From contig JAHFED010000011.1 of NCBI GenBank assembly GCA_023248635.1, forward strand, positions 1 to 64,000: a stretch of 64,000 nucleotides of DNA, given 5' to 3'. The notes beneath the pieces were generated by a model. The model was not told where the DNA came from. It ran no database searches and saw nothing but the letters and a program-made list of their open reading frames with translations. This stretch comes from Myxococcales bacterium (GTDB lineage: Bacteria; Myxococcota; UBA727; VGSZ01). Shown in pieces: positions 54,137 to 63,207 of this stretch. How positions within the stretch are numbered: position 1 is the first letter of the stretch; each line of letters opens with the position of its first letter. The position numbers and the translations under genes were made by a program.

Positions 54137-54164
54137 GAAAACAGCGCCCCGTGCGGCGCTGTTT
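54137..54164 (-). terminator. Rho-independent terminator of the ExbB/ExbD operon
   Basis: AACAGCGCC (54140-54148) and GGCGCTGTT (54155-54163) form a perfect 9-bp stem with a 6-base loop. On the minus strand it is followed by TTTT, 23 bases after the stop of the last ExbD gene. Confidence 0.85.
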
Positions 54165-54186
54165 ATCTGCCTGGGCCGGGGTCGAG

Positions 54187-54786
54187 CTACTTCGCCTTTG
54201 CCTTGGCGGCGGCGGTCTCGGCATCATCAATGGCGACCTTGCGGGCGTCGCCAACGGCGAGGCGAATGCGACCGAAGCCCGCTTGCTCACAGGTGTACAG
54301 CACGCGCTTCAACAGCTTGAAATCCGTGCCTTTGTCGGCTTGCACGTTCACCGTCGTCGTCGGGTCCTCTTCGGGGTTCTCGAACTCGCGCTTGGCGACC
54401 ATCTCGAACTTTTGCCGTTGCTCGACCAGCTTCTCTTCCAGCTCAGCAATACGCCAGTTCGGATCAGCAGGATCGATGTTGTTCAAATCCGTGAGGATGA
54501 CGCCTTCGAAGTAGAGCTGGTTCTTGTTGCTGATCGCGACGATGGGAACCCGGGTAACGACGTCGCCGTTTTCGGCGGACGGCATCTTGATGTCCTTCGA
54601 CAGGAACAGCATCTCGCCACTGCTGTTGAAGTTCATCACCAGAAAGATCACGAGCACCATCATCATGTCAACCATGGCGGTCACATTGATGATGACATCG
54701 CCGCCCTTGCGGCCGCCGACCTTGCTCAGCAGCTTCATCTCATGGAAGCGATGGCTCTGTCGGTGGTGGCGAAGCTTGACTGCCAT
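54187..54786 (-). CDS. ExbD/TolR family biopolymer transporter subunit
   Basis: The protein is 199 residues from ATG 54786 with AGGAG about 8 bases upstream. One N-terminal helix, IINVTAMVDMMMVLVIFLVM, contains the Asp that takes part in proton flow (VDMM). A periplasmic domain follows, longer than in TolR, with a Glu/Lys-rich helix (EEKLVEQRQKFEM) and the final TCEQAGFGRIRLAV typical of ExbD. The last 20 residues are Ala/Lys-rich. Works with the ExbB-like protein encoded upstream. Confidence 0.9.
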   Translation of the reverse strand: MAVKLRHHRQSHRFHEMKLLSKVGGRKGGDVIINVTAMVDMMMVLVIFLVMNFNSSGEMLFLSKDIKMPSAENGDVVTRVPIVAISNKNQLYFEGVILTDLNNIDPADPNWRIAELEEKLVEQRQKFEMVAKREFENPEEDPTTTVNVQADKGTDFKLLKRVLYTCEQAGFGRIRLAVGDARKVAIDDAETAAAKAKAK

Positions 54787-54863
54787 GACGCGTTCTCCTG
54801 CCCTTGCACTGACAACCAGCGCACTGCTGACCAATGACGTTTATCGTTCAGTCTGTTGCGTTA

Positions 54864-55340
54864 TCACTGGCCTACAGGCGTCAACGTAATCTGCTTCATA
54901 TTGTTACCGGTGGAGAGATCGATCAGCTTTGTAATGTGCTCATATCGAACGCCATCTTCGGACTGGATCTTCACTTCTTCTCGCTCCTGTCGAGCGTCCT
55001 TCAGTCTCTTGAGCTCGATGTTGACGGCGTTGAAATCGAAGCCATCGGCGGTGGCCGGGAAGGTGCGTGCCTCCTGGCCCTCCTCTTGGATGCTCAGCAT
55101 CTCTTTGCCCGCCAGAATCATGATTGCTTTGGGCTTGTTGGGATCTGGTTCCTCAGGCTGGGCTTCGGCGCCGCCGGAGGCGTTTTGCACCTCGAGCATC
55201 GCGATCTGCGTCCACACCGCGGTCATCATGAGAAAGGTCATGATGGTCATCAGCATGTCGATGTAGGGGACCAGGTTGATGGTGGCGTCAAGACTCTTCT
55301 TGCCACCTTTGCCTGTTGGTTCTGCTGCTGCGCCACCCAT
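54864..55340 (-). CDS. ExbD/TolR family biopolymer transporter subunit
   Basis: The protein is 158 residues from ATG 55340 (a TTG at 55346 is possible). The N-terminal helix INLVPYIDMLMTIMTFLMM holds the conserved Asp. The periplasmic part is shorter than its neighbour and ends KLIDLSTGNNMKQITLTPV. The two ExbD-like proteins differ clearly and may form a mixed complex with one ExbB-like pentamer, a common arrangement in Myxococcota. Confidence 0.92.
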   Translation of the reverse strand: MGGAAAEPTGKGGKKSLDATINLVPYIDMLMTIMTFLMMTAVWTQIAMLEVQNASGGAEAQPEEPDPNKPKAIMILAGKEMLSIQEEGQEARTFPATADGFDFNAVNIELKRLKDARQEREEVKIQSEDGVRYEHITKLIDLSTGNNMKQITLTPVGQ

Positions 55341-55457
55341 GGCCAATCACCCGGAGTTTGATGGTGCTTCGCCCCGCGGCGAAGAAGTTCGGTTTCAGAC
55401 GCAAGAATCAGAGGGAAGCGCCGCCGCCGGCATCGACGTCGACGGCGCTGTGGGTGC

Positions 55458-56123
55458 TCAGGTCGCGGGTTCTTCGACGGCGGCGACGTTCAGCTTGTCT
55501 TTGTTGCGCATCACGAGGTTGACGGTGGAGGCGACGGCAGAGTTGACGTCGTCGGAGAGGGCCTGGGTGCGGCCCTGGAGCAGGGAGAAGCTGATGAGCA
55601 TCGGCACAGCGACGGCGAGGCCGAAGAAGGTGCAGTTCATCGCTTCGCCGATGCCCTGCGAGAGCATGGTCGACTTGTCGGCGGCTGAGACGCTGGCGAC
55701 GGCCTTGAACACACCGATCATGCCGTTCACCGTTCCGATGAGCCCGACCAGCGTCGCCGCGTTCGAGATCATGGACAGGTAGCCGGTGCGCTTCTCGAGG
55801 TAGGGCAGCTCGTGCATGGCGGCTTCGTCCATGGCGGCCTGCACTTCTTCTTCGCCGTGGCGGACCTCGAGCAGGCCTGCCTTCAGGATGCGCGTGAGGG
55901 GAGATTGGGGCTGATCGCTGAGGAAGCGGATGCCCCCCATGACGTCGCCGCGGAAGATGCGCTCACGCAGGCCAGCAAGGACGGCGTCCTTGTTGAGGCG
56001 CGTGCGGAAAAAGAGCACGACCAGGCGCTCGATGATGATGGCCAGGCCGAAGGCGCCGATGCCGAAAATCGGGACGGCCCAGAGACCGGCTTCTTGAACG
56101 CGGTGGGCAAAGTTCTCGAACAT
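55458..56123 (-). CDS. MotA/TolQ/ExbB family proton channel
   Basis: The protein is 221 residues from ATG 56123, with AGGAG 7 bases upstream. Three helices: about 13-35 (AVPIFGIGAFGLAIIIERLV), then LSMISNAATLVGLIGTVNGMIGVF and GEAMNCTFFGLAVAVPMLISF, the last two lining the channel. Together with the two ExbD-like proteins it makes a proton-driven motor that energises an outer-membrane or cell-envelope partner. It is first in the operon. Confidence 0.93.
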   Translation of the reverse strand: MFENFAHRVQEAGLWAVPIFGIGAFGLAIIIERLVVLFFRTRLNKDAVLAGLRERIFRGDVMGGIRFLSDQPQSPLTRILKAGLLEVRHGEEEVQAAMDEAAMHELPYLEKRTGYLSMISNAATLVGLIGTVNGMIGVFKAVASVSAADKSTMLSQGIGEAMNCTFFGLAVAVPMLISFSLLQGRTQALSDDVNSAVASTVNLVMRNKDKLNVAAVEEPAT

Positions 56124-56447
56124 CGCTTGACTCCTCTTTGTCCTGATCGGCTTCGCCCTTGGGGGACACGCTGCCGGGTCTTCAATCTCTTGTCGCAATC
56201 GCTCTCGAACGCATACGTCTGGTCCGGGACCTCGAATCCGAGCACTTACACCGCCACGTCGCGGATTCGCAATCGGCTTCGCCAGATCCCGGCTTCGAGT
56301 GGGACGGTCACTTGACTGACCACCCGAGGCAACAAAAGCGTTTCGGCGGCCGCCGTTGCGGGTACGACAACGGATCCCTGCCCTGGGTTCCCGCTGGGGT
56401 CTGCACCATCAACACATTGAAATTTCACAGTAATTTTCGATCCGCTC
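56124..56447. other. Gene-free region upstream of the ExbB operon
   Basis: This 324-bp gap lies between the ExbB-like start and the stop of the acyltransferase gene. It should hold the ExbB promoter, but no clear -35/-10 pair is visible. On the minus strand a 60-codon GTG-started frame (56246-56428) exists without a ribosome site; I do not count it as a gene. The bases near 56420-56450 are locally AT-rich (GAAAATTACTGTGAAATTTC on the minus strand). Confidence 0.6.
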
Positions 56448-57836
56448 TCAGACGGAGGCGGGTTCCAGCTGCTCCACCCGCGCTGCCACGGCGTCGAACT
56501 CGCGGCAAAAAGCGTCGCGCTCTCGGATGACGTCTCCGATGATCCGTCCCCGCAACCCCAGCTGCACGAAGGTCACGAGCTGATGGGCGGCAAAGAAACG
56601 TCGGCGAAAGAAGTGCCGGGTCGTCATGCCGGCGCCAGGGGCGACCAGCGCTACCAAGAGCGCAGACGGCGGCGAAACCCACAGGCCGACGGCGGCGACG
56701 ACGGCGACGAACCACAGGGGAAAAAACACCATGCCGGCCAAGACCTTGACGGTGGCGCCGACGTCGCGGCCCGGTTTGCCGATCAGAAAGAGCAGGTGCA
56801 CCGCTTCAAAGGGCAGAACCCAAAAGACGGCGCCAAACAGAGCCACAGGCAAAGCGAAGGCGGCGGCGGCGGCGTTGCGCAGCGCGAAGAGCAGGAGCTT
56901 GAGTGGATTCCGTCGGGCCTGCACCGTGCCGTCGGCGACGTCGTGGGGGCGCAACCCCAACTTGCCCAGGCGCGAGAGCCACTCCGACAGGCGCGAGCGC
57001 ATCCCCTCGAGCAGCACCGGGTCGTGCTGGCGCAAGAGGGCGACGCCTGCGGCCAGGTTCTTGAGCCGTCGGCTGCGCTCGGGATCATCCTGGCGCCAGA
57101 TGGCGTCGACGGCGTCGAGGAGGGGGAGATCCTCCCAGGCCTCGAGGTTCACAGTGACCTCGCGCAGGGCGCGGGCGATGGCCTCGGTCAGCTGCTTCAC
57201 CGCCTGCCGCTCGGCCTCCTCGCCATCGCCGGCCGAGGCACAGAAGGGCGCGACGCGCAGGGGCGCACCGACCTCGACGGCGGCGGTGGATCGAAAGCGC
57301 AGCTTGTCCGCGTACGACAAGCCCACCGGGACGACGACGACGTCGGCGCCCTTGCTGGCGGCCGAGAGGGCCATGCGGGCCGCACCGGTCTTCAGCGGCT
57401 GCACCGAGGGCTCATCGTGGGAGATCCCCTCGGGGAAGATCAAGACGCAGGAGCCGTCGACGAGGGCGTTTTCGACGGCGCGGAAGGTGTCGGCGTTCTG
57501 CTTCGTGTCGGCGCCGTCCTTGGACCGGTACACGGGCAGGCAGTCGAGAGCTTTCACGAAGAGAGAGACGCCGGGCATGGTGAAGAGGGGGGCCTTGGCG
57601 AGCATTCGCACCCGCCGCCTCGCGACCTGCAACACGGTGTTTTGCACCACCATCGGATCCAGCAGGCCGTTTGGGTGGTTGGCCACCAGCAGCACCGGTC
57701 CCGTGGCCGGCAGCAGCACCCTGGCGTCGTCGACACCCCTGCCCGCCTGCGCTGGCGCCTCGAGCACCCGACGGCGATAAAAGACGTCGACGGCGGACCC
57801 GGTGATGAACGCGACGGCGCTGCCCATGAGACCCAT
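56448..57836 (-). CDS. PlsC-type glycerol-phosphate acyltransferase
   Basis: The protein is 462 residues from ATG 57836 (ATG 57827 also possible). The acyltransferase motifs are NHPNGLLD (HX4D), then VYRSKDG, IFPEGISHDEP and VVPVGLSY. The C-terminal 220 residues contain three or four hydrophobic helices (VLPFEAVHLLFLIG, VAVVAAVGLWVS). This arrangement resembles the GPAT/DHAPAT-like family. It should acylate a lysophospholipid or glycerol phosphate at the cytoplasmic membrane. Confidence 0.88.
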   Translation of the reverse strand: MGLMGSAVAFITGSAVDVFYRRRVLEAPAQAGRGVDDARVLLPATGPVLLVANHPNGLLDPMVVQNTVLQVARRRVRMLAKAPLFTMPGVSLFVKALDCLPVYRSKDGADTKQNADTFRAVENALVDGSCVLIFPEGISHDEPSVQPLKTGAARMALSAASKGADVVVVPVGLSYADKLRFRSTAAVEVGAPLRVAPFCASAGDGEEAERQAVKQLTEAIARALREVTVNLEAWEDLPLLDAVDAIWRQDDPERSRRLKNLAAGVALLRQHDPVLLEGMRSRLSEWLSRLGKLGLRPHDVADGTVQARRNPLKLLLFALRNAAAAAFALPVALFGAVFWVLPFEAVHLLFLIGKPGRDVGATVKVLAGMVFFPLWFVAVVAAVGLWVSPPSALLVALVAPGAGMTTRHFFRRRFFAAHQLVTFVQLGLRGRIIGDVIRERDAFCREFDAVAARVEQLEPASV

Positions 57837-57962
57837 CGGGCGCCACCGTAGCCCATCGCTGGTCGGCTTGACGCCGGTGACGGAGACGGCGGAGCCTGCA
57901 CACCCTTGCTCCGTCGCAGGGGCGCGGCATTCACCGGCCACAGCACGATTTCGGAGGTCTCG

Positions 57963-58499
57963 ATGGCCCAGCAAGCAATGACCGCCTTCGCCCAGGCAGC
58001 CCTCGCTGTGAGCGATCTCGTGGCGGCCAAGTTCTCGAGCACGCGCTTCGGCGGCGCCGTCCCCCGCGTCGTCAAGGTGCAGCCGCCCAACGTCCCCTCT
58101 ACCGGCGGCGGCAAACAGGCCCGCGAGAGCATCATCTTGATGCCCGAGAGCGGCGACACCGCCCAAGCGCTGACGGCGGGCTTCATCGACGTCGGACTGC
58201 GGGGCGTTGAGCTGCGCACCTTCGCCGCCCTCGACGCCACCTACCAACAACGCCACAAGACCCGACTCGACGTCCCCCAGCGCGACTACGACGCCTTCGT
58301 GGCCGAGCTGCAGAAGTTCCTGGGCGGCGAGGGCTACGTCGTCAAGATGCTCGACGTCGACGACCTCGAAGCCAAAGCCAACAAAGCCAACGCCGCCTCC
58401 AAAAACGCCGCGGAACAGTCGGGGAGCAAGCTGCCCCTGATCTTGTGCAGCGTCGTCGTCGTCGTCGCCATCGTCGTCGTCGTCGTCCTGCTCAAGTAG
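57963..58499 (+). CDS. Small protein with C-terminal membrane anchor, function unknown
   Basis: The product is 178 residues from ATG 57963, with GGAGG 7 bases upstream. The body is soluble and mixed (LMPESGDTAQALTAGF, FVAELQKFLGGEGYVVKML). The last 22 residues are an almost pure Val/Ile helix, so it is probably tail-anchored. That helix is encoded by two (CGT)n runs at about 58451-58487. Its end overlaps the stop of the convergent MoxR gene by 8 bp. No family recognised. Confidence 0.75.
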   Translation: MAQQAMTAFAQAALAVSDLVAAKFSSTRFGGAVPRVVKVQPPNVPSTGGGKQARESIILMPESGDTAQALTAGFIDVGLRGVELRTFAALDATYQQRHKTRLDVPQRDYDAFVAELQKFLGGEGYVVKMLDVDDLEAKANKANAASKNAAEQSGSKLPLILCSVVVVVAIVVVVVLLK

Positions 58500-59439
58500 G
58501 CGCGCGGGTGAGCTCGACGCGGCGGGCCATGACCAGCAGCTCGTCTTCGCGGTGCTTCAGCAACACGCCCAGCGTCTCTCTGAGGGTCGCTTCGTCGACG
58601 ACGCCGCGGCCCAGGGCTTGGAGCGCGCGCACCCAGTCCAGGGTCTCACTGATCGACGGCGCCTTCTTCAGATCGAGCTGGCGGATCCGGCCCACCGCCG
58701 TCGTCGCGTGTAGGGCGAGTCGCTCGTCGATGTCGGGCAAGCGCGCCTTGAGGATGGCCAATTCGCGCGCGGCATCGGGAAAGGCCAACGCCAGGTGCAA
58801 GCAGCGCCGACGAAGGGGTTCGCTGAGCTCGCGCGCAGCGTTGCTCGTGAGCACCACCAGCGGCCACGCTTTGGCCTTCACCACGCCCAGCTCAGGAATG
58901 CTCACCTGCATCTCGCCGAGCAGCTCGAGCAGCAGGGCCTCGAGCTCGGGGTCGGCCTTGTCGATCTCGTCGATGAGGAGCACGCAAGGCTCCTCGCTGC
59001 GCAGCGCTTGCAGCAGGGGACGTTCGATCAAAAAGGCCGGCGAGAAGAAGGCGGAGTGGTGGGCCTGCAGCCGGCCGACGGCGGCGTCGAGGCTGCCATC
59101 GTCACCGGCAGCGGCGGGGCCGACGACGTCGTTGACGCGGTCCCGCAGCAACTGGGTGTAGAGCAGCTGCTTGCCGTAGTCCCACTCGTAGAGCGCGCGG
59201 CTCTCGTCGAGGCCCTCGTAGCACTGGAGGCGCAGCAGCTTTCGTCTTGTGGCCAGAGAAAGGGCCCGCGCCAGCTCGGTCTTGCCGACGCCGGCCGGTC
59301 CCTCGACGAGGATGGGACGCTCGAGTCGGTCCGACAAGAACGCCACCACCGCCGTCGCAGCGTCGGGCAAATAGCCAACCGCGGTGAGCAGCGCTCGCGC
59401 GTCGTCGACGTCGGCGAAGCGATGGGCGACCTGGCTCAC
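58492..59439 (-). CDS. MoxR-like AAA+ ATPase
   Basis: The protein is 315 residues from GTG 59439, overlapping the response regulator stop (GTGA). Walker A is ILVEGPAGVGKTELARAL, Walker B VLLIDEIDKADPE, sensor VVLTSNAARELSEPLRRR. MoxR proteins usually act as chaperones with a VWA-domain partner; none is in the window. Its translational coupling to the response regulator is unusual and suggests a joint task. Confidence 0.9.
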   Translation of the reverse strand: MSQVAHRFADVDDARALLTAVGYLPDAATAVVAFLSDRLERPILVEGPAGVGKTELARALSLATRRKLLRLQCYEGLDESRALYEWDYGKQLLYTQLLRDRVNDVVGPAAAGDDGSLDAAVGRLQAHHSAFFSPAFLIERPLLQALRSEEPCVLLIDEIDKADPELEALLLELLGEMQVSIPELGVVKAKAWPLVVLTSNAARELSEPLRRRCLHLALAFPDAARELAILKARLPDIDERLALHATTAVGRIRQLDLKKAPSISETLDWVRALQALGRGVVDEATLRETLGVLLKHREDELLVMARRVELTRAPT

Positions 59440-61055
59440 GGGGCGATGACGCCTTTGCGAAAGAGATCGCGCACCACACTGTCGATGAGCACAGGGTCGA
59501 CGACGCCGGCGGTGACGACGTCGCGGGGGGTTCCGCCGGTGCTGAGCGCATCGAGAATGGCAAAGCTCGCCGGCGGCGCCGATGCCCGGTAGATGGCCAA
59601 CAATTCCGGCCGCACCCGCAGCGCTTGGCCGCTCAGCACGATTCCCTTGCGCAATTGGTCGAGCATGCGCTCGAGCTCGCCGCACAGCTCATCGAGCACC
59701 TGAGGGAGCGGCGTCTTGGGTCCGGTCGTGACCGGAGCTGTCACGGGTGCGCGTACGAAGGTGAAGGGGCCGTCGTCGACGAGCAGCAAGGCGCGCAGCG
59801 CATCGCGCTGGCGCAAGGTGGCGGTACCCATGGAGCATTGGGCTTCGACGACGTCGCCGTCTTTGAAGCCGACCAGAAAGCGCTGCGACGCCGGCCGCAT
59901 CGCGAGGCGACCTGTGAGCTGCAAGCGCTCCATCAAGCGCAGCATGGTCTGGGGGCCGATGCCGGCCAGCGTGCCGTCGACGCGGGCCGAACCGCTTTGC
60001 AGTTGCACCTCGAGCTGCCGCAGGGGCCGCACGGCCAGAGCAACGGCAGCCACGACGACCTCGGGCCTGGACGATTTCTCGAGGTAGCCGTCGGCGCCGC
60101 CGTTGGCGCTCTCGAGCTTGCGCACCAGCTCGCCGTGGTGTGAGAGGAGCAGGAAGGGGGTCTCCCGCAGGCGCGCGTTGCTTCGCACCAGCCCCAGCAA
60201 ATCCCAGCCGGTGACCCGCGGCATCATGATGTCGGACAAGATCACATCGGGGGGATGCGCCTTGGCCGCCGCCATGCCCGCTTCGCCGTCGTCGGCGACT
60301 TCGACGTCGAAGCCCTTGCCCTTCAGGAGGATCTGGTACAGGCGCGAGAGATCGGGATCGTCCTCGACAATCAGGCAGCGCGGTTGGCGCAGCGCCGACA
60401 GCTCGGCGGTGGTGGTCGAGGCCACCACCAGGTCGGCGCCTTCGACGTCGAGATCGATGACCTCGAGCGCTTCGCCGACGACGACCTTGGGATCGCGGGC
60501 TTCCTCGAAGGCAAAGAACACCGGGGCCTCGAGCGCGACCAAGAGGGCCAGCGCCTCTCCCCCGCTTTTGCCACCGGCTCGAGCCAGGTACACGGAACCG
60601 TTGTCGACGACGACGTCGCCGCCGGGGCTGCCTTCGACGCCGACGCGAAGCACGCCGCTGGCCTTCTGCAGCGCCAGTTGGGCGAGGGCGCGCACCACCG
60701 GGCGCTCGCTGGGCAGCGGGGCCCCGAGGATGTTCTCAATGCTGCCCAGGGTCGACGGCGACACGACCCGTGCGACCCCCTGGCGGAGAAACACCACCGC
60801 CTCCGCCGGACGCAGGTGGGCCACCACGATGACGGGCCGCGTCGCCGACGTCGCCACCAGTCCGACCTCCTGCTGATCGGGCACGCGCGGCAGGACGATC
60901 ACGTCGGGGAGAAAGACCCGCTGCAACAGCAGCGCGTGTCGGAGATCTCCAGCCACCAGCGTGTGCGGGCGCTTGGTCGACCAGCGCTCGAGATCGGGAT
61001 CGAGCACGGGACCGACGACGACCACCCGCCGCGTTTTGGCAGGCGCAGCGCTCAT
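59436..61055 (-). CDS. Response regulator with receiver domain inside effector regions
   Basis: The protein is 539 residues. Residues 1-210 contain a first region with an effector-like fold (VVVDNGSVYLARAGGKSGGEAL). A receiver follows at about 227-345: CLIVEDDPDLSRLYQ, phospho-acceptor Asp in ILSDIMMPRVTGWD, and Lys in YLEKSSRPE. The C-terminal part resembles the DUF4388/PATAN domain (FKDGDVVEAQCSMGTATLRQRDAL). Such proteins are common in myxobacteria, where they adjust motility or development. No histidine kinase is adjacent. Confidence 0.85.
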   Translation of the reverse strand: MSAAPAKTRRVVVVGPVLDPDLERWSTKRPHTLVAGDLRHALLLQRVFLPDVIVLPRVPDQQEVGLVATSATRPVIVVAHLRPAEAVVFLRQGVARVVSPSTLGSIENILGAPLPSERPVVRALAQLALQKASGVLRVGVEGSPGGDVVVDNGSVYLARAGGKSGGEALALLVALEAPVFFAFEEARDPKVVVGEALEVIDLDVEGADLVVASTTTAELSALRQPRCLIVEDDPDLSRLYQILLKGKGFDVEVADDGEAGMAAAKAHPPDVILSDIMMPRVTGWDLLGLVRSNARLRETPFLLLSHHGELVRKLESANGGADGYLEKSSRPEVVVAAVALAVRPLRQLEVQLQSGSARVDGTLAGIGPQTMLRLMERLQLTGRLAMRPASQRFLVGFKDGDVVEAQCSMGTATLRQRDALRALLLVDDGPFTFVRAPVTAPVTTGPKTPLPQVLDELCGELERMLDQLRKGIVLSGQALRVRPELLAIYRASAPPASFAILDALSTGGTPRDVVTAGVVDPVLIDSVVRDLFRKGVIAP

Positions 61056-61122
61056 GACTGGCGTCTCATCATCGTCGAAGCGGTAGCACAGCCCCTGGGC
61101 GTCGAGAACGTGCGCCGCGGGA

Positions 61123-62262
61123 TCAACGCGCTTGCAAAATGGCGCGGGCGACGCGGTCGGCGAAACGCACGCCCTGGGCGCTCAGGTGCAAGCGGGAACC
61201 GCGCTCGACGACGTCACCCCTCTCCACCGACCGGGACAAGGCCGCAGTCACCCCAGGCGTGAGCGAGGTGCAATGAAGCTCAGCCAGGGCGACGACGTCG
61301 ACCCCGGCCTCTTGATCCCGCAGGCCAAAAGCCAGGGCTTCGCGCAGCGCGTGGGCCGGCTCGAGGCGTTCGACGTCGACGTCGGCGTCGCAATCGAGCT
61401 GCCAGGCCCCGAGGCGGCCACGGTTGTGTCGGCGTCGCACGCTGCCGTCGGCGAGCACGGCGAAGGAGTGGGCTCCGGGTCCCAGACCGAGGTAGTCGCC
61501 GCGCTGCCAGTAGAGGCGGTTGTGGCGCGATGCCTTGCCGGGCCGCGCGTAGGACGAGACCTCGTATTGCTCGAAACCCTGCTGGGCGCACAAGCGCTGC
61601 ACCTGCTCGTAGGCCTGCGCCTGTACGTCGTCGTCGACCGCGGCCCTCTTGTATTGAGCGATCAACTGCACCAGCGGCGTCCCGGCTTCGACGGTCAGCA
61701 GGTAGGCCGACACGTGGCCGACCCCAGCCGCGGCGGCCTTGGCGATGTCGTCGTGCAAGCGCTGAGGACCCTCGCCCGGCACGCCCACGATCAAATCGAC
61801 GCCGACGTCGACGCCGCTGGCCACCAAGGCTGCGATGGCTCGAGCGCCGCCCGCGCCGTCGTGGGCCCGTCCGAGGTAGCGGAGCACGTCGTCGTCGAAG
61901 CTCTGCAGACCCACGCTCACGCGCGTGAAGCCTGCGGCCGGCAATCCCCCAGCGACGTCGTCGTCGATGTCTTCGGGGTTGACCTCCAGCGAGAGCTCGG
62001 CTCCCGCCTCGACCCCGCGCGCTTGGATCAGACCGAGCAGGCGAGCAAGCTCCGCAGGCGACAACGACGACGGCGTCCCTCCGCCCAGTGACACCGTTTG
62101 CACCGGCCAGGCGATCTCGGTGTGGCGGCGCGAGAGCTCGGCTGCGACGGCGTCGACGAAGCCTGTGGTGTCTGCACCTACCTCGATGGCGAAGTCGCAG
62201 TAGGGACAGCGTCGTCGGCAGAAGGGCACGTGTACATAAACGCCCCGCGCGCGGGCGCTCAT
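61123..62262 (-). CDS. hemW: Radical SAM heme chaperone HemW
   Basis: The protein is 379 residues from ATG 62262; a GTG at 62277 has a better ribosome site (AAGG). The 4Fe-4S motif CxxxCxxC reads CRRRCPYC (C15, C19, C22), preceded by VYVHVPF as in HemW. SLGGGTPSSLSP, SLEVNPEDID, VSVGLQSFDDDVLR and GLGPGAHSF follow. It delivers heme to membrane respiratory proteins. It follows the isochorismatase-like gene and probably shares its transcript. Confidence 0.93.
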   Translation of the reverse strand: MSARARGVYVHVPFCRRRCPYCDFAIEVGADTTGFVDAVAAELSRRHTEIAWPVQTVSLGGGTPSSLSPAELARLLGLIQARGVEAGAELSLEVNPEDIDDDVAGGLPAAGFTRVSVGLQSFDDDVLRYLGRAHDGAGGARAIAALVASGVDVGVDLIVGVPGEGPQRLHDDIAKAAAAGVGHVSAYLLTVEAGTPLVQLIAQYKRAAVDDDVQAQAYEQVQRLCAQQGFEQYEVSSYARPGKASRHNRLYWQRGDYLGLGPGAHSFAVLADGSVRRRHNRGRLGAWQLDCDADVDVERLEPAHALREALAFGLRDQEAGVDVVALAELHCTSLTPGVTAALSRSVERGDVVERGSRLHLSAQGVRFADRVARAILQAR

Positions 62263-62304
62263 GCGGAAGTGCCCCACTGTGGCGCCTTCATCGCGGCCTC
62301 GTCT

Positions 62305-62871
62305 TCACGGAGGCACCACGACGCTGGGATGGGTGACTTCGGTGGTGCGCGCGCGTTTCCACGCCCGAGGCCAGTGCTCGCGAAGCAGGGCGAGGGCGGC
62401 GGCGTGGGCGGCCGCGTCGCGGGCGAACACGCAGGGATCGGGAACGACCACCTCGTAGCCTCGGGCGAGGGCGTCGGCGGCGGTCAGCAGCACGGCGGTG
62501 TGGGTCTCGAGCCCGACGAGCGTGACCCGTCGAATGCGCCGGTGCTGCAGCTGCGCGTCGAGGTCGGTGGCAAAGAACGCCGACGGCGCTGGCTTTTTGA
62601 GGACCCGTTCGTCGGAGCGGGGTGTCAGCTCCTGGATGACCACCGACGACGTCTCATCGTGGGCAAAGACCACCATGCGTCCGCGCTCGCGGAAGTACCG
62701 CAGCTCGCCCTGCACAAAGCGCACGATCCCCGTCGCTCCTTCGAGAGCTGCGCTGCCGCGGAAGCGATCGAGGGTCATGTCGAGCACGAGCAGCGCCCGA
62801 TCCGACTCACCCGGTGAGCTGGGTCTTCCCGCCCCCGCAGCTTCGTCGTCGCTCCCTTGGTCTTCATTCAT
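62305..62871 (-). CDS. Isochorismatase-fold protein lacking the catalytic cysteine
   Basis: The protein is 188 residues from ATG 62871 with AGGCAGGAC directly upstream. The cysteine-hydrolase fold is clear: LLVLDMTLDRF with the Asp, VLKKPAPSAFFATDL with the Lys, and GLETHTAVLLTAADALARGY. In active members the loop has Cys (ETHxCV); here the codon is GCC, Ala. The triad is therefore broken and the protein is probably not a hydrolase. A binding or regulatory role, possibly with HemW, is conceivable. Confidence 0.85.
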   Translation of the reverse strand: MNEDQGSDDEAAGAGRPSSPGESDRALLVLDMTLDRFRGSAALEGATGIVRFVQGELRYFRERGRMVVFAHDETSSVVIQELTPRSDERVLKKPAPSAFFATDLDAQLQHRRIRRVTLVGLETHTAVLLTAADALARGYEVVVPDPCVFARDAAAHAAALALLREHWPRAWKRARTTEVTHPSVVVPP

Positions 62872-63207
62872 GTCCTGCCTCGCTCCGGATCTATCTGCAG
62901 GATCTGCGAGACGAGCCCGCATCTGGAACATCAGAGCAACGAAGCGACTGCGAAGAGGCCTCGCTCTGGCTCCGGCGTCGCTGGCTCGCGGCGCAGAAAT
63001 AGACCCCTGGTCTGAAGCGTTGATGCCCGATCCCGCGGTGTCAACGGTCCCAAGCGCCACACCGGCGCAGACCCGGACCGCCGTCGCAACGTTGGGGAAC
63101 TGCGGGCATCCCACGGATGTTCTGGTCCGTGCGGTGCTTACGTCTTTCACAGAGTCGATGTTCCAGACCTGGCGCATCTCAAGTGTCTCGAGCCTGGGAG
63201 GTGGGTC
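62872..63207. other. Gene-free divergent promoter region
   Basis: The 336-bp gap lies between the divergent isochorismatase-like and sigma-factor genes. It must contain promoters for both. I see no credible small ORF, repeat or hairpin in it, nor a clear -35/-10 pair on either strand. Only the strong GGGAGG before 63208 stands out. Confidence 0.6.

Noticed and set aside
56246-56428. 60-codon frame upstream of the ExbB-like gene
   Set aside because: GTG start without ribosome site, no recognisable features; more likely leader or promoter DNA.
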